A stretch of 25,421 nt of DNA, taken from positions 1 to 25,421 of the forward strand of contig JAAUOI010000007.1 in the NCBI GenBank assembly GCA_012036375.1. Direction: 5' to 3'. This DNA comes from Allobrachymonas sp. GTDB taxonomy: Bacteria > Pseudomonadota > Gammaproteobacteria > Burkholderiales > Burkholderiaceae_C. A program made the position numbers and the translations under genes. Below the pieces are notes generated by a model. It had not been told where the DNA came from and did no database searches. It saw nothing but the letters and a program-made list of their open reading frames with translations. Positions 14,521 to 21,718 of this stretch are shown piece after piece (the stretch's first letter is position 1; each line of letters starts with the position of its first letter).

Positions 14521-15060
14521 ATGACAGCGCTCTCATCCTTTTTTCAAACCAGCAAACGCCATCTGTTGCAGTGCGTTGTGGGCTTGGCCGCCATTGGCGG
14601 CATGGCTCTTGCGCTCGCACAAACGCCCGCAGCCACACCCTCGCGCGGCGCGCCTGATCGGGCGCAAATGGCCGAGCGCCGCATTGATCACATCATCAAA
14701 GAGATCAATGGCACGCCAGAGCAAAAAACCAAGCTCACGGCGCTGGCACAAGCCGCACAGAAAGACATGATGCCTTTGCGCGAGCAATTGCAAACCGCGC
14801 GTCGGCAAGGCATGGCCTTATTGTCTGCCCCCACGATTGATCGCGTTGCCTTAGAAAAATTGCGCAGCGAACAAACTCAGCTCATGGACGCTTTAAGCCG
14901 CCGGATGCTGGCGCATATGGCCGATGCGGCTGAAGTGCTCACGCCCGCGCAGCGCAGCCAACTGGCTGAGAAGATGAAAGCGCGGGGTGAGCGTGGTGGG
15001 CATGGCGGGCGCGGTGAGCGTGGCCATGGACATCACGGAATGGGCGGGTGGTGGCGTTAA
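14521..15060 (+). CDS. Spy/CpxP-family periplasmic protein with His/Gly-rich tail
   Basis: The 179-aa protein has a signal peptide (HLLQCVVGLAAIGGMALALAQ, cleavage near residue 35). A helical, charged body resembles the LTxxQ family of periplasmic chaperones and metal-stress proteins (EQKTKLTALAQ, later VLTPAQRSQLAEKMKAR). The final ~25 residues are Gly/His-rich (GGHGGRGERGHGHHGMGG), suggesting metal binding. The start is ATG 14521 with AAGGAG ten to twelve bases upstream; the frame is open further upstream but has no comparable ribosome binding site. A CpxR-like box lies upstream. Envelope-stress or metal-stress role is inferred from family. Confidence 0.82.
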   Translation: MTALSSFFQTSKRHLLQCVVGLAAIGGMALALAQTPAATPSRGAPDRAQMAERRIDHIIKEINGTPEQKTKLTALAQAAQKDMMPLREQLQTARRQGMALLSAPTIDRVALEKLRSEQTQLMDALSRRMLAHMADAAEVLTPAQRSQLAEKMKARGERGGHGGRGERGHGHHGMGGWWR

Positions 15061-15123
15061 GACAGGTGCATCTTCGCGCCATGTTGGCGACACGGCTGTC
15101 GCCCGGTTGATTGATTCTGCTGT

Positions 15124-15150
15124 GCATACCGCGCGACAATCGCGGTATGC
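15124..15150 (+). promoter_or_regulatory. Perfect 10-bp hairpin covering the start codon of the histidine-phosphatase gene
   Basis: GCATACCGCG, a 7-nt loop CGACAAT, then CGCGGTATGC; the ATG at 15147 is in the 3' arm. In RNA this would hide the start codon. As DNA it is also a good palindromic binding site. There is no Shine-Dalgarno sequence and no T-tract. Confidence 0.5.
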
Positions 15151-15821
15151 CAACACTTACCCTCGTGCGCCACGCGCAAGCCAGCTTCGGCGCAGCCGAT
15201 TATGACAATTTGAGCCCGCTCGGGTATCAGCAATCGCAGCAGCTGGGCGATTACTTTCGTCGTAAAAGCAAAAAGCTTGATGCTGTTTATGTGGGCACGC
15301 TGCGCCGCCATGCGCAAACCTTGGCGGGTATCGCGCAGGGATTAACTGATCTGCCACAACCCCAGCTTCGCCCCGGTTTGAATGAATACGACAGCGATGC
15401 CGTCGTGGCTGCGATTCACCCTGAGCCCCTCTCGCGCGAACGCACGCCAGAGAACTACCGCCATCATTTCCGCCTGCTGCGCCAAGGTTTGGCCGCTTGG
15501 ATGAATGGCACAGCGCAGCCCCAAGGCATGCCCACGTATCCCGATTTCGTCAAAGGCATCACCGATGTGCTCGATGAAGTGCGAGCGCAATTTGGGCAGA
15601 GCGATGCGGCAAATATTCTGCTCGTCTCCAGTGGCGGCCCGATCAGCACGGCGGTGGGTCAAGTGCTGGGCACATCCGCTGAAACCACGATAGAACTGAA
15701 CCTGCGCATTCGCAACACCAGCCTCACTGAATTTGCCTTCACGCCCAAACGCCATATGCTGGTGACTTACAACACGCTGCCGCATTTGGAAGACAAGCCC
15801 GATTGGGTGACTTACGCCTGA
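15147..15821 (+). CDS. Histidine phosphatase superfamily protein with altered second active-site position
   Basis: A 224-aa protein of the phosphoglycerate-mutase-like superfamily. The N-terminal phosphate pocket is LVRHAQAS, with R8 and the phospho-acceptor H9, and the RRHAQTLAGI segment fits the next conserved arginine. Where most members have a second catalytic histidine (SHGG) this one has VSSGGPIS, with S162 in its place. From memory several proteobacterial relatives share an SGG version, so it may be a subfamily rather than a dead enzyme. ATG 15147 puts RHA at the normal position. Substrate unknown. Confidence 0.8.
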   Translation: MPTLTLVRHAQASFGAADYDNLSPLGYQQSQQLGDYFRRKSKKLDAVYVGTLRRHAQTLAGIAQGLTDLPQPQLRPGLNEYDSDAVVAAIHPEPLSRERTPENYRHHFRLLRQGLAAWMNGTAQPQGMPTYPDFVKGITDVLDEVRAQFGQSDAANILLVSSGGPISTAVGQVLGTSAETTIELNLRIRNTSLTEFAFTPKRHMLVTYNTLPHLEDKPDWVTYA

Positions 15822-15827
15822 GGCAAA

Positions 15828-16151
15828 TCAACCCTGCCAAACCGCATAGCCTTTCGCCTGCAACTCAATCGCCAGCTCCACTTCCAGCTTTTTCGCCACG
15901 TCATAGGGCATCGGGTTGAGGTGTTCGTACAGTTGAGGCATCAAATGCAGGCCGTAATCCGTCACAAACGAATTGGCTTGAATGCCAGCTTTGTGTTTAT
16001 CAAAGCGCGTATCGGGGTCTAAGCCAGTCATGCCCACATACACCAAGGGCTTGCCCATCACATACTCTGGGTTGCAGCGGCGAAATTTGGCGCTGTTCCA
16101 CACGCGGTCATCCAGCTCAATCACGTAGACGTGATACTGCCCGCGCGGCAT
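15828..16151 (-). CDS. GIY-YIG-like small protein
   Basis: A 107-aa protein with HVYVIEL near the N-terminus and KPLVYVGMTGLDPDTRFDKHKAG, which resembles the two strands and following helix of a GIY-YIG domain (YV...VYVG, R and H downstream). No other domain is present. The start lies three bases after the rsmI stop, so the two are probably co-transcribed. Its 3' end faces the histidine-phosphatase gene stop, 6 bp away. Nuclease activity is not established; the catalytic Glu of true GIY-YIG enzymes could be in KKLEVELAIELQ but this is uncertain. Confidence 0.6.
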   Translation of the reverse strand: MPRGQYHVYVIELDDRVWNSAKFRRCNPEYVMGKPLVYVGMTGLDPDTRFDKHKAGIQANSFVTDYGLHLMPQLYEHLNPMPYDVAKKLEVELAIELQAKGYAVWQG

Positions 16152-16154
16152 CGC

Positions 16155-17059
16155 TCAATCGCCCTTCAGCTTCAATGCCAAGTCATAGAGCGCGTTGCGC
16201 GGTTGGCCTGAGATTTCAGCTGCCAGCTTCACCGCCGTTTTGGTGGGCAGCTCAGGTAGCAGCAATTTCAAGATGCGCTCGCCATCGCTGCTTTGAGGCT
16301 GCACTGAAGTTTGCGGATGAATCACCAGTGCGAATTCGCCGCTGGTGCGGTGCTTGTCTTGCGCGAGCCAATCGGATAACTCTTTGGCAGGCACGGTGGT
16401 GATTTGTTCAAACTGCTTGGTCAGCTCGCGGCCCAGCGTCACTGGGCGTTCACCCAACGTAGCCAGTGCCAACGCCAAAGCTTCGATGCGGTGCGGCGCT
16501 TCCAGCAAGACCACTGCGCGAGTCTCGGCGGATAGCTGTTGCACCTGTGCCTCGCGCTCCTTGGCCTTGCTGCTTAAAAAGCCTTCAAACACAAAACTTC
16601 CCGCCCCCAATTGCACGCCCGCAGCGCTGAGCAGCGAAGTCACGGCGCTGGCACCGGGCAACGGCATCACGCGATAGCCCGCCTCGCGCACGCTCGCTGC
16701 CAACCGTGCGCCTGGGTCGCTAACCGCCGGCGTGCCGGCATCGCTCACATAGGCGATGCGCTCTCCTTTTGAGCAAAGAAATGACGCCAGCCGCAGCTTC
16801 GCGCTCATTGCTGTTCATGCACGGCCAAGAGCGGCTTGTTGATGCCATACAAATTGAGCATGCCCTGCGTATGGCGCGTGTCTTCGCAAGCGATAGCATC
16901 GACGAGCTGTAACACATGCAATGCTCGCAAAGAAATATCGGCCAAATTGCCAATCGGCGTGGCGACCACGTAGAGCACGCTTTGGGGGTAGTTCTGCATG
17001 CCCGCAGCTTCGTGCGCTGCGGATAGCGCGGAGGAAAAGTTGGCTTTGAGTAATGACAC
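16155..17059 (-). CDS. rsmI: 16S rRNA (cytidine-1402-2'-O)-methyltransferase RsmI, with two frame breaks
   Basis: Tetrapyrrole-methylase-fold enzyme that 2'-O-methylates C1402 of 16S rRNA. N-terminal VLYVVATPIGNLADISLRALHVL and IACEDTRHTQGML are unmistakable. The frame then moves to NEREAAAGVISLL and moves again to KGERIAYVSDAGTPAVSDPGARL and the rest (VPLPGASAV, FVFEGFL, ELTKQFEQI). Each shift is explained by one extra base: G at ~16810 and one T in TTTT 16767-16770 (plus strand). GTG 17059 or ATG 16999 could be the start. It is divergent from yraN by at most ~70 bp, as often seen in this cluster. Confidence 0.85.
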
Positions 17060-17068
17060 AATGAGGCA

Positions 17069-17488
17069 ATGAGTTTTCCACGCAGCATAGCCGCAAATCA
17101 GGTCAAGTCCGCCAGAATCGCCAACACGACCAAAACCATTGGCGATGGGGCCGAGGATGCTGCGCTACGCTATTTACTCTCGCAAGGATTGACTCTGGTT
17201 GCTCGCAATTTCAAAACCCCCGGACGCGGCGGCGGCGAGATTGATCTGATCATGCGCGATGCAGGCACTTTGGTGTTCATCGAAGTGCGCCGCAGAAAGA
17301 CCGCTAGCCATGGCGGCGCAGCGGGCAGTGTCTCTGGCCTGAAGCAAGGCCGCATCGTCTTTGCCGCGCAGCATTTCCTCTCGCGCTTGCCGCGTACGCC
17401 GCCTTGCCGCTTTGATGTGGTCGCCATAGAAGGCGAGGCTTCGGGTCTACGCCCAATTTGGCTCAAAGCCGCCTTTGATGCATCCTGA
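17069..17488 (+). CDS. yraN: YraN family protein (UPF0102, nuclease-like fold)
   Basis: A 139-aa member of the UPF0102 family, related in fold to Holliday-junction resolvases and restriction endonucleases. Typical motifs: GDGAEDAALRYLLSQGLTLVARNF, then GGGEIDLIMRDAGTLVFIEVRRRKTASHGGA, where E, D and E-V-R look like a nuclease metal site, and RFDVVAIEG near the C-terminus. Its neighbours match the rsmI-yraN-SIS-BON order found in Escherichia coli and Burkholderiales. ATG 17069 has only a GAGG two or three bases away, so the ribosome binding site is poor. Cellular role is not established. Confidence 0.9.
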   Translation: MSFPRSIAANQVKSARIANTTKTIGDGAEDAALRYLLSQGLTLVARNFKTPGRGGGEIDLIMRDAGTLVFIEVRRRKTASHGGAAGSVSGLKQGRIVFAAQHFLSRLPRTPPCRFDVVAIEGEASGLRPIWLKAAFDAS

Positions 17489-17491
17489 TGC

Positions 17492-17558
17492 ATATTTTTA
17501 GCAAAAAAGCCCTCTTGCCGGCATATTTTCATGAAACTTTGCTATCAATTTAGTATCA
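17492..17558 (-). repeat. 67-bp dispersed palindromic repeat, copy 5
   Basis: On the minus strand: TGATAC, 7 nt, ATAGCA, 17 nt, GCCGGC, then AAGAGGGC and a GCTAAAAATATG tail. It occupies nearly all of the gap between yraN and the SIS-domain gene, inside a probable operon. The usual GCGCA core is changed in this copy. Confidence 0.75.
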
Positions 17559-17573
17559 TTGCAGCAACCTATC

Positions 17574-18206
17574 ATGCTTGAAGCCCGCATCGAAAAACAT
17601 TTCATTGACAGCGCCGACCTGAAATACCAGGCCGCACAGGTGCTCTCTAAGCCCATTGCACAGGCTACAGAAGCCTTGCTCGCGTGCTTTACCAACGGCT
17701 GCAAGGTCTTGGCCTGCGGCAATGGTGGCTCGGCCGCTGATGCGCAGCACTTTGCTGCCGAGCTGGTGGGGCGCTATGAGCGCGAGCGGCCAGAGCTGGC
17801 GGCCGTGGCGCTCACGACCGACAGCTCCATTCTCACGGCGATTGCCAACGATTACGATTTCAACCAAGTGTTTGCCAAACAGGTGCGGGCACTTGGCTCT
17901 GCTGGCGATGTGTTGCTGGCGATTTCGACCAGTGGCAACTCAGCGAACGTCATTGCCGCGATTGAAGCGGCGCATGCGCGAGAGATGACGGTGATTGCGC
18001 TCACGGGGCAGAAATCGGGCAGCAAAGACGGCTCGAAAGACAGTAAGCCCGGCGGCAAGATCGGTGCGATGCTGCAAGAAACCGATGTGCACATCTGCGT
18101 GCCCCATGAACGCACGGCGCGTATCCAAGAAGTTCATTTGCTCACTTTGCATTGCCTCTGCGATGGTGTAGATGCGATGCTGTTGGGCGATCAGGAGACT
18201 CTATGA
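17574..18206 (+). CDS. SIS-domain sugar-phosphate isomerase family protein (GmhA/DiaA-like)
   Basis: A 210-aa single-domain SIS protein. The sugar-phosphate site is visible: ACGNGGSAADAQHFAAELVGRY and LAISTSGNSANVIAA, with VPHERTARIQEVHLLTLHCLCDG near the end. It sits where diaA, a DnaA-binding replication initiator protein, sits in E. coli. However, it keeps acidic and histidine residues (AAEL, TLHCLCD) like those used by the heptose isomerase GmhA, so either role is possible. ATG 17574 is chosen over TTG 17559. A low-complexity Lys/Asp/Ser insert (SGSKDGSKDSKP, around 18013-18052) interrupts the usual TGxxGGKIG region. It overlaps the next gene by ATGA. Confidence 0.88.
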   Translation: MLEARIEKHFIDSADLKYQAAQVLSKPIAQATEALLACFTNGCKVLACGNGGSAADAQHFAAELVGRYERERPELAAVALTTDSSILTAIANDYDFNQVFAKQVRALGSAGDVLLAISTSGNSANVIAAIEAAHAREMTVIALTGQKSGSKDGSKDSKPGGKIGAMLQETDVHICVPHERTARIQEVHLLTLHCLCDGVDAMLLGDQETL

Positions 18207-18871
18207 CAACTGTAAACACTATGAATTTAATAGCACGTCGCGCAGCATTTATGCCGGCTATAGCCTTAATTGGCTCATATTTTGTGACTGGCTGTGCACC
18301 TTTGGTGGTGGGCGGCGTGGTTGCTGGCAGCGTGTTGGTGGCCACTGATCGGCGCACCTCAGGCATTCAATTAGAAGACGAGGGCATTGAGTTGCGCTCA
18401 ATCAACCGCATTCGCGAAGCCTTGGTTGATCGTGCGCATGTCAACGTCACAAGTTACAACCGTCAAGTCCTGCTGACTGGCGAAGTGCCTAGTGAGGCAG
18501 ACAAGCAGCGTGTGCAAGAGATCGTCAACCGAGTGGAAAATGTGCGCAGCATCGTCAACGAATTGGCTGTGCTCGGCAATGCCACGTTGACTTCGCGCTC
18601 CTCGGATGCTCTCGTCACAGGCCGCGTCAAGGCAGCCATGGTCGATGCAAAAGATTTGTATGCCAGCGCCTTCAAGGTGGTGACGGAGCGTGGCACAGTG
18701 TATCTGATGGGTCGTGTCACGCAGCGTGAGGCAGGTCGCGCCACTGAAATTGCTCGCACTACTCCGGGCGCACAGCGCGTCGTGCGCGTGTTTGAAATCA
18801 TCAGCGAAGAAGATTTACAACGCATGTTGCCGCAGCCTGCACGGCCCAGCAACACGCCAACTAACAATTGA
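18203..18871 (+). CDS. BON-domain outer-membrane lipoprotein (DolP/YraP-like)
   Basis: A 222-aa lipoprotein: signal sequence up to the lipobox VTG-C31, then two BON domains (~residues 65-130, with VNVTSYNRQVLLTGEVPSEADKQ, and ~140-205, with FKVVTERGTVYLMGRVTQREA). BON proteins bind phospholipids and support envelope integrity; DolP is the E. coli equivalent at the same locus. CAGGAG (18192-18197) precedes ATG 18203, which overlaps the SIS gene stop. The signal peptide is encoded largely by a copy of the 67-bp repeat. The C-terminus is a short proline/asparagine-rich tail. A strong terminator follows. Confidence 0.9.
   Translation: MTTVNTMNLIARRAAFMPAIALIGSYFVTGCAPLVVGGVVAGSVLVATDRRTSGIQLEDEGIELRSINRIREALVDRAHVNVTSYNRQVLLTGEVPSEADKQRVQEIVNRVENVRSIVNELAVLGNATLTSRSSDALVTGRVKAAMVDAKDLYASAFKVVTERGTVYLMGRVTQREAGRATEIARTTPGAQRVVRVFEIISEEDLQRMLPQPARPSNTPTNN
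18217..18283 (+). repeat. 67-bp dispersed palindromic repeat, copy 6, encoding the lipoprotein signal peptide
   Basis: CACTAT, 7 nt, ATAGCA, 17 nt, GCCGGC, then TATAGCCTTAATTGGCTC. It begins 14 nt after the BON lipoprotein ATG and encodes about residues 5-27 (MNLIARRAAFMPAIALIGSY), the positively charged and hydrophobic parts of the signal. It aligns gap-free with the intergenic copy at 25269-25335. Confidence 0.72.
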
Positions 18872-18889
18872 GCGTCATGTTGACTCACG

Positions 18890-18926
18890 CAGCCGCCACT
18901 TTGTAGGCGGCTGTTTTCGTTTTTGT
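18890..18926 (+). terminator. Rho-independent terminator after the BON lipoprotein gene
   Basis: CAGCCGCC (18890-18897), an 8-nt loop, and GGCGGCTG (18906-18913) pair perfectly, followed by TTTTCGTTTTTG. It closes the yraN-SIS-BON operon and insulates pyk. Confidence 0.88.
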
Positions 18927-18934
18927 ACCTGACA

Positions 18935-18971
18935 TGTAACCCAATTACAGTCACAATGTAATCCGATTACC
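18935..18971 (+). promoter_or_regulatory. Two tandem HexR-like operators upstream of pyk
   Basis: TGTAACCCAATTACA (18935-18949) and TGTAATCCGATTACC (18957-18971) are 15-bp palindromic sites with centres 22 bp apart, about two helical turns. Both resemble the HexR consensus recalled as TGTAAT-N3-ATTACA. HexR is a keto-deoxy-phosphogluconate-responsive regulator of central carbon genes including pyk in proteobacteria. The sites end 29 bp before the pyk ATG, a position suited to repression. The hexR gene is not in this window. Confidence 0.65.
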
Positions 18972-19000
18972 ACGCGCTGACTCGCACACTAGGACACCCC

Positions 19001-20445
19001 ATGCAAGATCGTATCCCCCGCCACGCCACCAAAATTGTCGCCACCATTGGCCCGGCCTCGAACACCGTAGAGATTTTGGAGGCCATGATTCGCGCCAAGG
19101 TGAGCGTGGTGCGCCTGAATTTCAGCCACGGCAAAGCACAAGATCATATTGATCGGGCCATGATGGTGCGTGAGGCTTCGCGCCGCGCGGGCCGCGTAGT
19201 GGCGATCATGGCGGATTTGCAGGGGCCCAAAATTCGTGTGGGCAAGTTTGCGGAAGGCAAAGTGCAGCTTGAAAACGGCATGCCTTTCGTGCTCGATGGC
19301 GATCGCACCGAGCTGGGCGATGTGAATGCCGTGGGATTGGATTACAAAGAGCTGCCGCGTGAAGTGAAAAAGGCGATGTGCTCTTGCTCAATGATGGCCT
19401 CATCGTGCTGGATGTGACGGCAATCAAGGGCGAAGCGGTGCATACCGTGGTGCGCTTGGGTGGCGAGCTATCGAATAACAAAGGCATCAACAAACAAGGC
19501 GGCGGCCTCACTGCGCCTGCACTCACAGCGAAAGACATGGAAGACATCCGCACCGCGATGAGCTTCCAAGCCGATTACGTGGCCGTGAGCTTTCCAAAAA
19601 ACGCCACCGATATGGAAATGGCGCGGCAACTGTGCAATGTGGCAGGCGCGGAATTCAAACACAAGCCGGGCTTGATTGCGAAGATTGAGCGCGCAGAAGC
19701 CATTCCGCATTTGGAGTCCATCCTCGCAGCATCAGACGGCATCATGGTGGCTCGTGGCGATTTGGCTGTCGAGGTGGGTAATGCCGCCGTGCCCGCGCTG
19801 CAAAAGCGCATGATCAAGATGGCGCGTGAGATGGATAAAGTGGTGATCACCGCCACGCAAATGATGGAAAGCATGATCACCAACCCTGTGCCCACGCGCG
19901 CCGAGGTCAGCGATGTGGCCAATGCCGTGCTCGACGGCACCGATGCCGTGATGCTGAGCGCCGAGACGGCTTCGGGCAAATTCCCGCTGGAAACGGTGAT
20001 CGAGATGAGCAAGGTCTGCGAGGCTGCAGAAGGCGCAGAAGACGTGAAGCTCGATGCCGACTTTACGGGCAAGACTTTCAACCGCATCGATCAATCGATT
20101 GCCATGGGCGCACTGTTCACCGCACATCACTTGGGCGCAAAAGCGATTGTGGCCCTGACCGACAGCGGCTCCACGCCGCTTTGGATGAGCCGCCACCGCA
20201 TCCATGTGCCGATCTACGCGCTCACGCCCAAAGAAACCACGCAGCGCAAAATGGCGCTGTATCGCAATGTACGACCGCTTTTTATGGAAATCGTGAGTGA
20301 TCGCGATAGCGCATTGTCTGCCGCTGAGTCGCATTTGAAAATGCGCGGCATCGTGAAAACCGGCGATGTGTACGCGATCACCTGCGGCGAGCCGATGGGT
20401 GCACCGGGCGGCACGAATATGCTGAAGATTTGTAGCGCGAGTTGA
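19001..20445 (+). CDS. pyk: Pyruvate kinase, with one frame break
   Basis: Makes pyruvate and ATP from phosphoenolpyruvate. N-terminal TKIVATIGPASNTVE and VVRLNFSHG are followed by IMADLQGPKIRVG. The frame is lost at VKK, and the normal continuation GDVLLLNDGLIVLDV lies one frame over: a base is missing in AAAAAGG (19367-19373). Later motifs are intact: AKIERAEAI, DGIMVARGDLAVEV, VITATQMMESMITNPVPTRAEVSDVANAV and SAETASGKFP. Restored length is 481 aa, normal. AGGA ten bases before ATG 19001 is the likely ribosome binding site. A break in so conserved a gene is more likely a sequencing error than decay. Confidence 0.9.
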
Positions 20446-20566
20446 TTTTTTGCTTGGGTGAAGTGACAGGCTAAGCGCAAAGATCTTCACTGCGGCGAAC
20501 AGGCCGCAATGCCCCCTGCTATGCAGCCGCTCTTTGCAAACAAGTAGTCTTTAGTAGGCAATAGAA
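20446..20566. other. Intergenic stretch with two hairpins between pyk and copy 7 of the repeat
   Basis: GTGAAG (20458-20463) pairs with CTTCAC (20485-20490), and TGCGGC-GAACAG-GCCGCA follows at 20491-20508. Neither has a T-tract, so these are not clear intrinsic terminators; they may end or stabilise the pyk mRNA. Nothing else is recognised here. Confidence 0.35.
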
Positions 20567-20633
20567 CACTACAAATACAATAGCACCTCACGCAGACAAT
20601 ACGCCGGCGAACCCCTCAAAATGCTTAAAAATC
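20567..20633 (+). repeat. 67-bp dispersed palindromic repeat, copy 7
   Basis: CACTAC, 7 nt, ATAGCA, 17 nt, GCCGGC, then GAACCCCTCAAAATGCTTAAAAATC. It ends 16 bp before the pyrF start, so it fills the region where the pyrF promoter or leader should lie. Confidence 0.8.
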
Positions 20634-20648
20634 AAGCACAATAGCGTG

Positions 20649-21476
20649 ATGACATTCCTTCAGCAATTGCAAGCCGCGCAAACCGCCCACCAATCCATGC
20701 TCTGCGTTGGGCTAGACCCTGAGCCCAGCCGCTTTCCTGGTGCGCTCAAAGGCAATGCCAATAAAATTTATGATTTTTGTGCGGCGATTGTGGATGCCAC
20801 GGCTGACGCCGTGATCGCCTTCAAGCCGCAAATCGCTTACTTCGCGGCGCACCGCGCCGAAGGGCAATTGGAGCGATTGATGGAGCACATGCGCCGCGTA
20901 GCGCCACTGGTGCCGATTATTTTGGATGCCAAGCGCGGCGATATTGGCTCAACGGCCGAGCAATACGCAATCGAAGCCTTTGAACGCTATGGCGCAGATG
21001 CAGTGACGCTCTCGCCCTTCATGGGTTTTGATTCGGTGCAGCCGTATTTGAAATACCACGACAAAGGCGCATTCCTCTTGTGCCGCACCTCCAACAAAGG
21101 CGGCGATGATTTGCAAAACCAGCGCTTGGCCTCCGTGGAAGGTCAACCCTTGTTGTATGAACATGTTGCCAAATTAGCGCAAGGACCATGGAATCTCAAC
21201 GGCCAGCTTGGCCTGGTGGTGGGCGCGACGTATCCCAATGAAATTGAGCGCGTGCGCAAACTTGCGCCAACGCTGCCCTTGCTGATTCCCGGCGTAGGTG
21301 CGCAAGGCGGTGATGCGCTGGCGACGGTGCGCGCTGGTTGGCGCAGCGACGCGCCGATTGTGGTGAACTCTTCACGTGCAATTTTGTATGCCTCCAGCGG
21401 CGATGATTTTGCGCAAGCGGCGCGCGCCGAGGCTTTAAGAACGCGAGCGTTGCTGCACAATGCGATTGCCGCCTAA
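20649..21476 (+). CDS. pyrF: Orotidine 5'-phosphate decarboxylase (long, type 2 form)
   Basis: Last step of UMP synthesis. The 275-aa protein has LCVGLDPEPSRFP near the N-terminus, KPQIAYFAAHRAEG, the catalytic ILDAKRGDIGSTAEQY with the D-x-K-x-x-D set, AVTLSPFMGFDSVQPYL, and GLVVGATYP, LLIPGVGAQGGD and VNSSRAILYAS towards the end. This is the ~270-aa group found in many betaproteobacteria. GTG 20646 and ATG 20649 are adjacent starts; the ATG is chosen. No strong ribosome binding site is seen. The gene stands alone. Confidence 0.95.
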   Translation: MTFLQQLQAAQTAHQSMLCVGLDPEPSRFPGALKGNANKIYDFCAAIVDATADAVIAFKPQIAYFAAHRAEGQLERLMEHMRRVAPLVPIILDAKRGDIGSTAEQYAIEAFERYGADAVTLSPFMGFDSVQPYLKYHDKGAFLLCRTSNKGGDDLQNQRLASVEGQPLLYEHVAKLAQGPWNLNGQLGLVVGATYPNEIERVRKLAPTLPLLIPGVGAQGGDALATVRAGWRSDAPIVVNSSRAILYASSGDDFAQAARAEALRTRALLHNAIAA

Positions 21477-21545
21477 GGCGTGGCAACTGCACCTCGCAAA
21501 CGCGCTATCAATGCGCCACGCAGGCAGCATCTAGCTGTAGTTTTT

Positions 21546-21564
21546 ACTGACAAATTTTGTCAGT
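21546..21564. promoter_or_regulatory. 19-bp perfect palindrome upstream of the DUF1800/DUF1501 operon
   Basis: ACTGACAAA-T-TTTGTCAGT: nine-base arms with a single central base. It lies 155 bp upstream of the DUF1800 gene start, in the 242-bp gap after pyrF. The symmetry and AT-rich centre suggest an operator for a dimeric regulator. No clear -35/-10 pair was found in the gap. It is not followed by a T-tract, so a pyrF terminator is less likely. Confidence 0.45.
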
Positions 21565-21718
21565 TCGCCTTTGATACGATGAATCAAACCGCTGGTCTTT
21601 CAAAGCCAACAACTCGACACACATGAGACGTGGTTGTAGCGATTGAGCGATTTAAGCGCGGAATTTTTGTCAAGAAGCCCGTATACATTGTGAACACTGA
21701 TTCTCAGAGTTCACCATC

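Noticed and set aside
19732..20490. 252-codon minus-strand frame opposite pyk
   Set aside because: His-rich translation with no recognisable motif, fully antisense to a conserved pyruvate kinase sequence.
21546..21564. LexA/SOS box
   Set aside because: CTG and CAG are separated by 11 bases rather than the 10 of the gammaproteobacterial consensus, and no SOS gene is adjacent.
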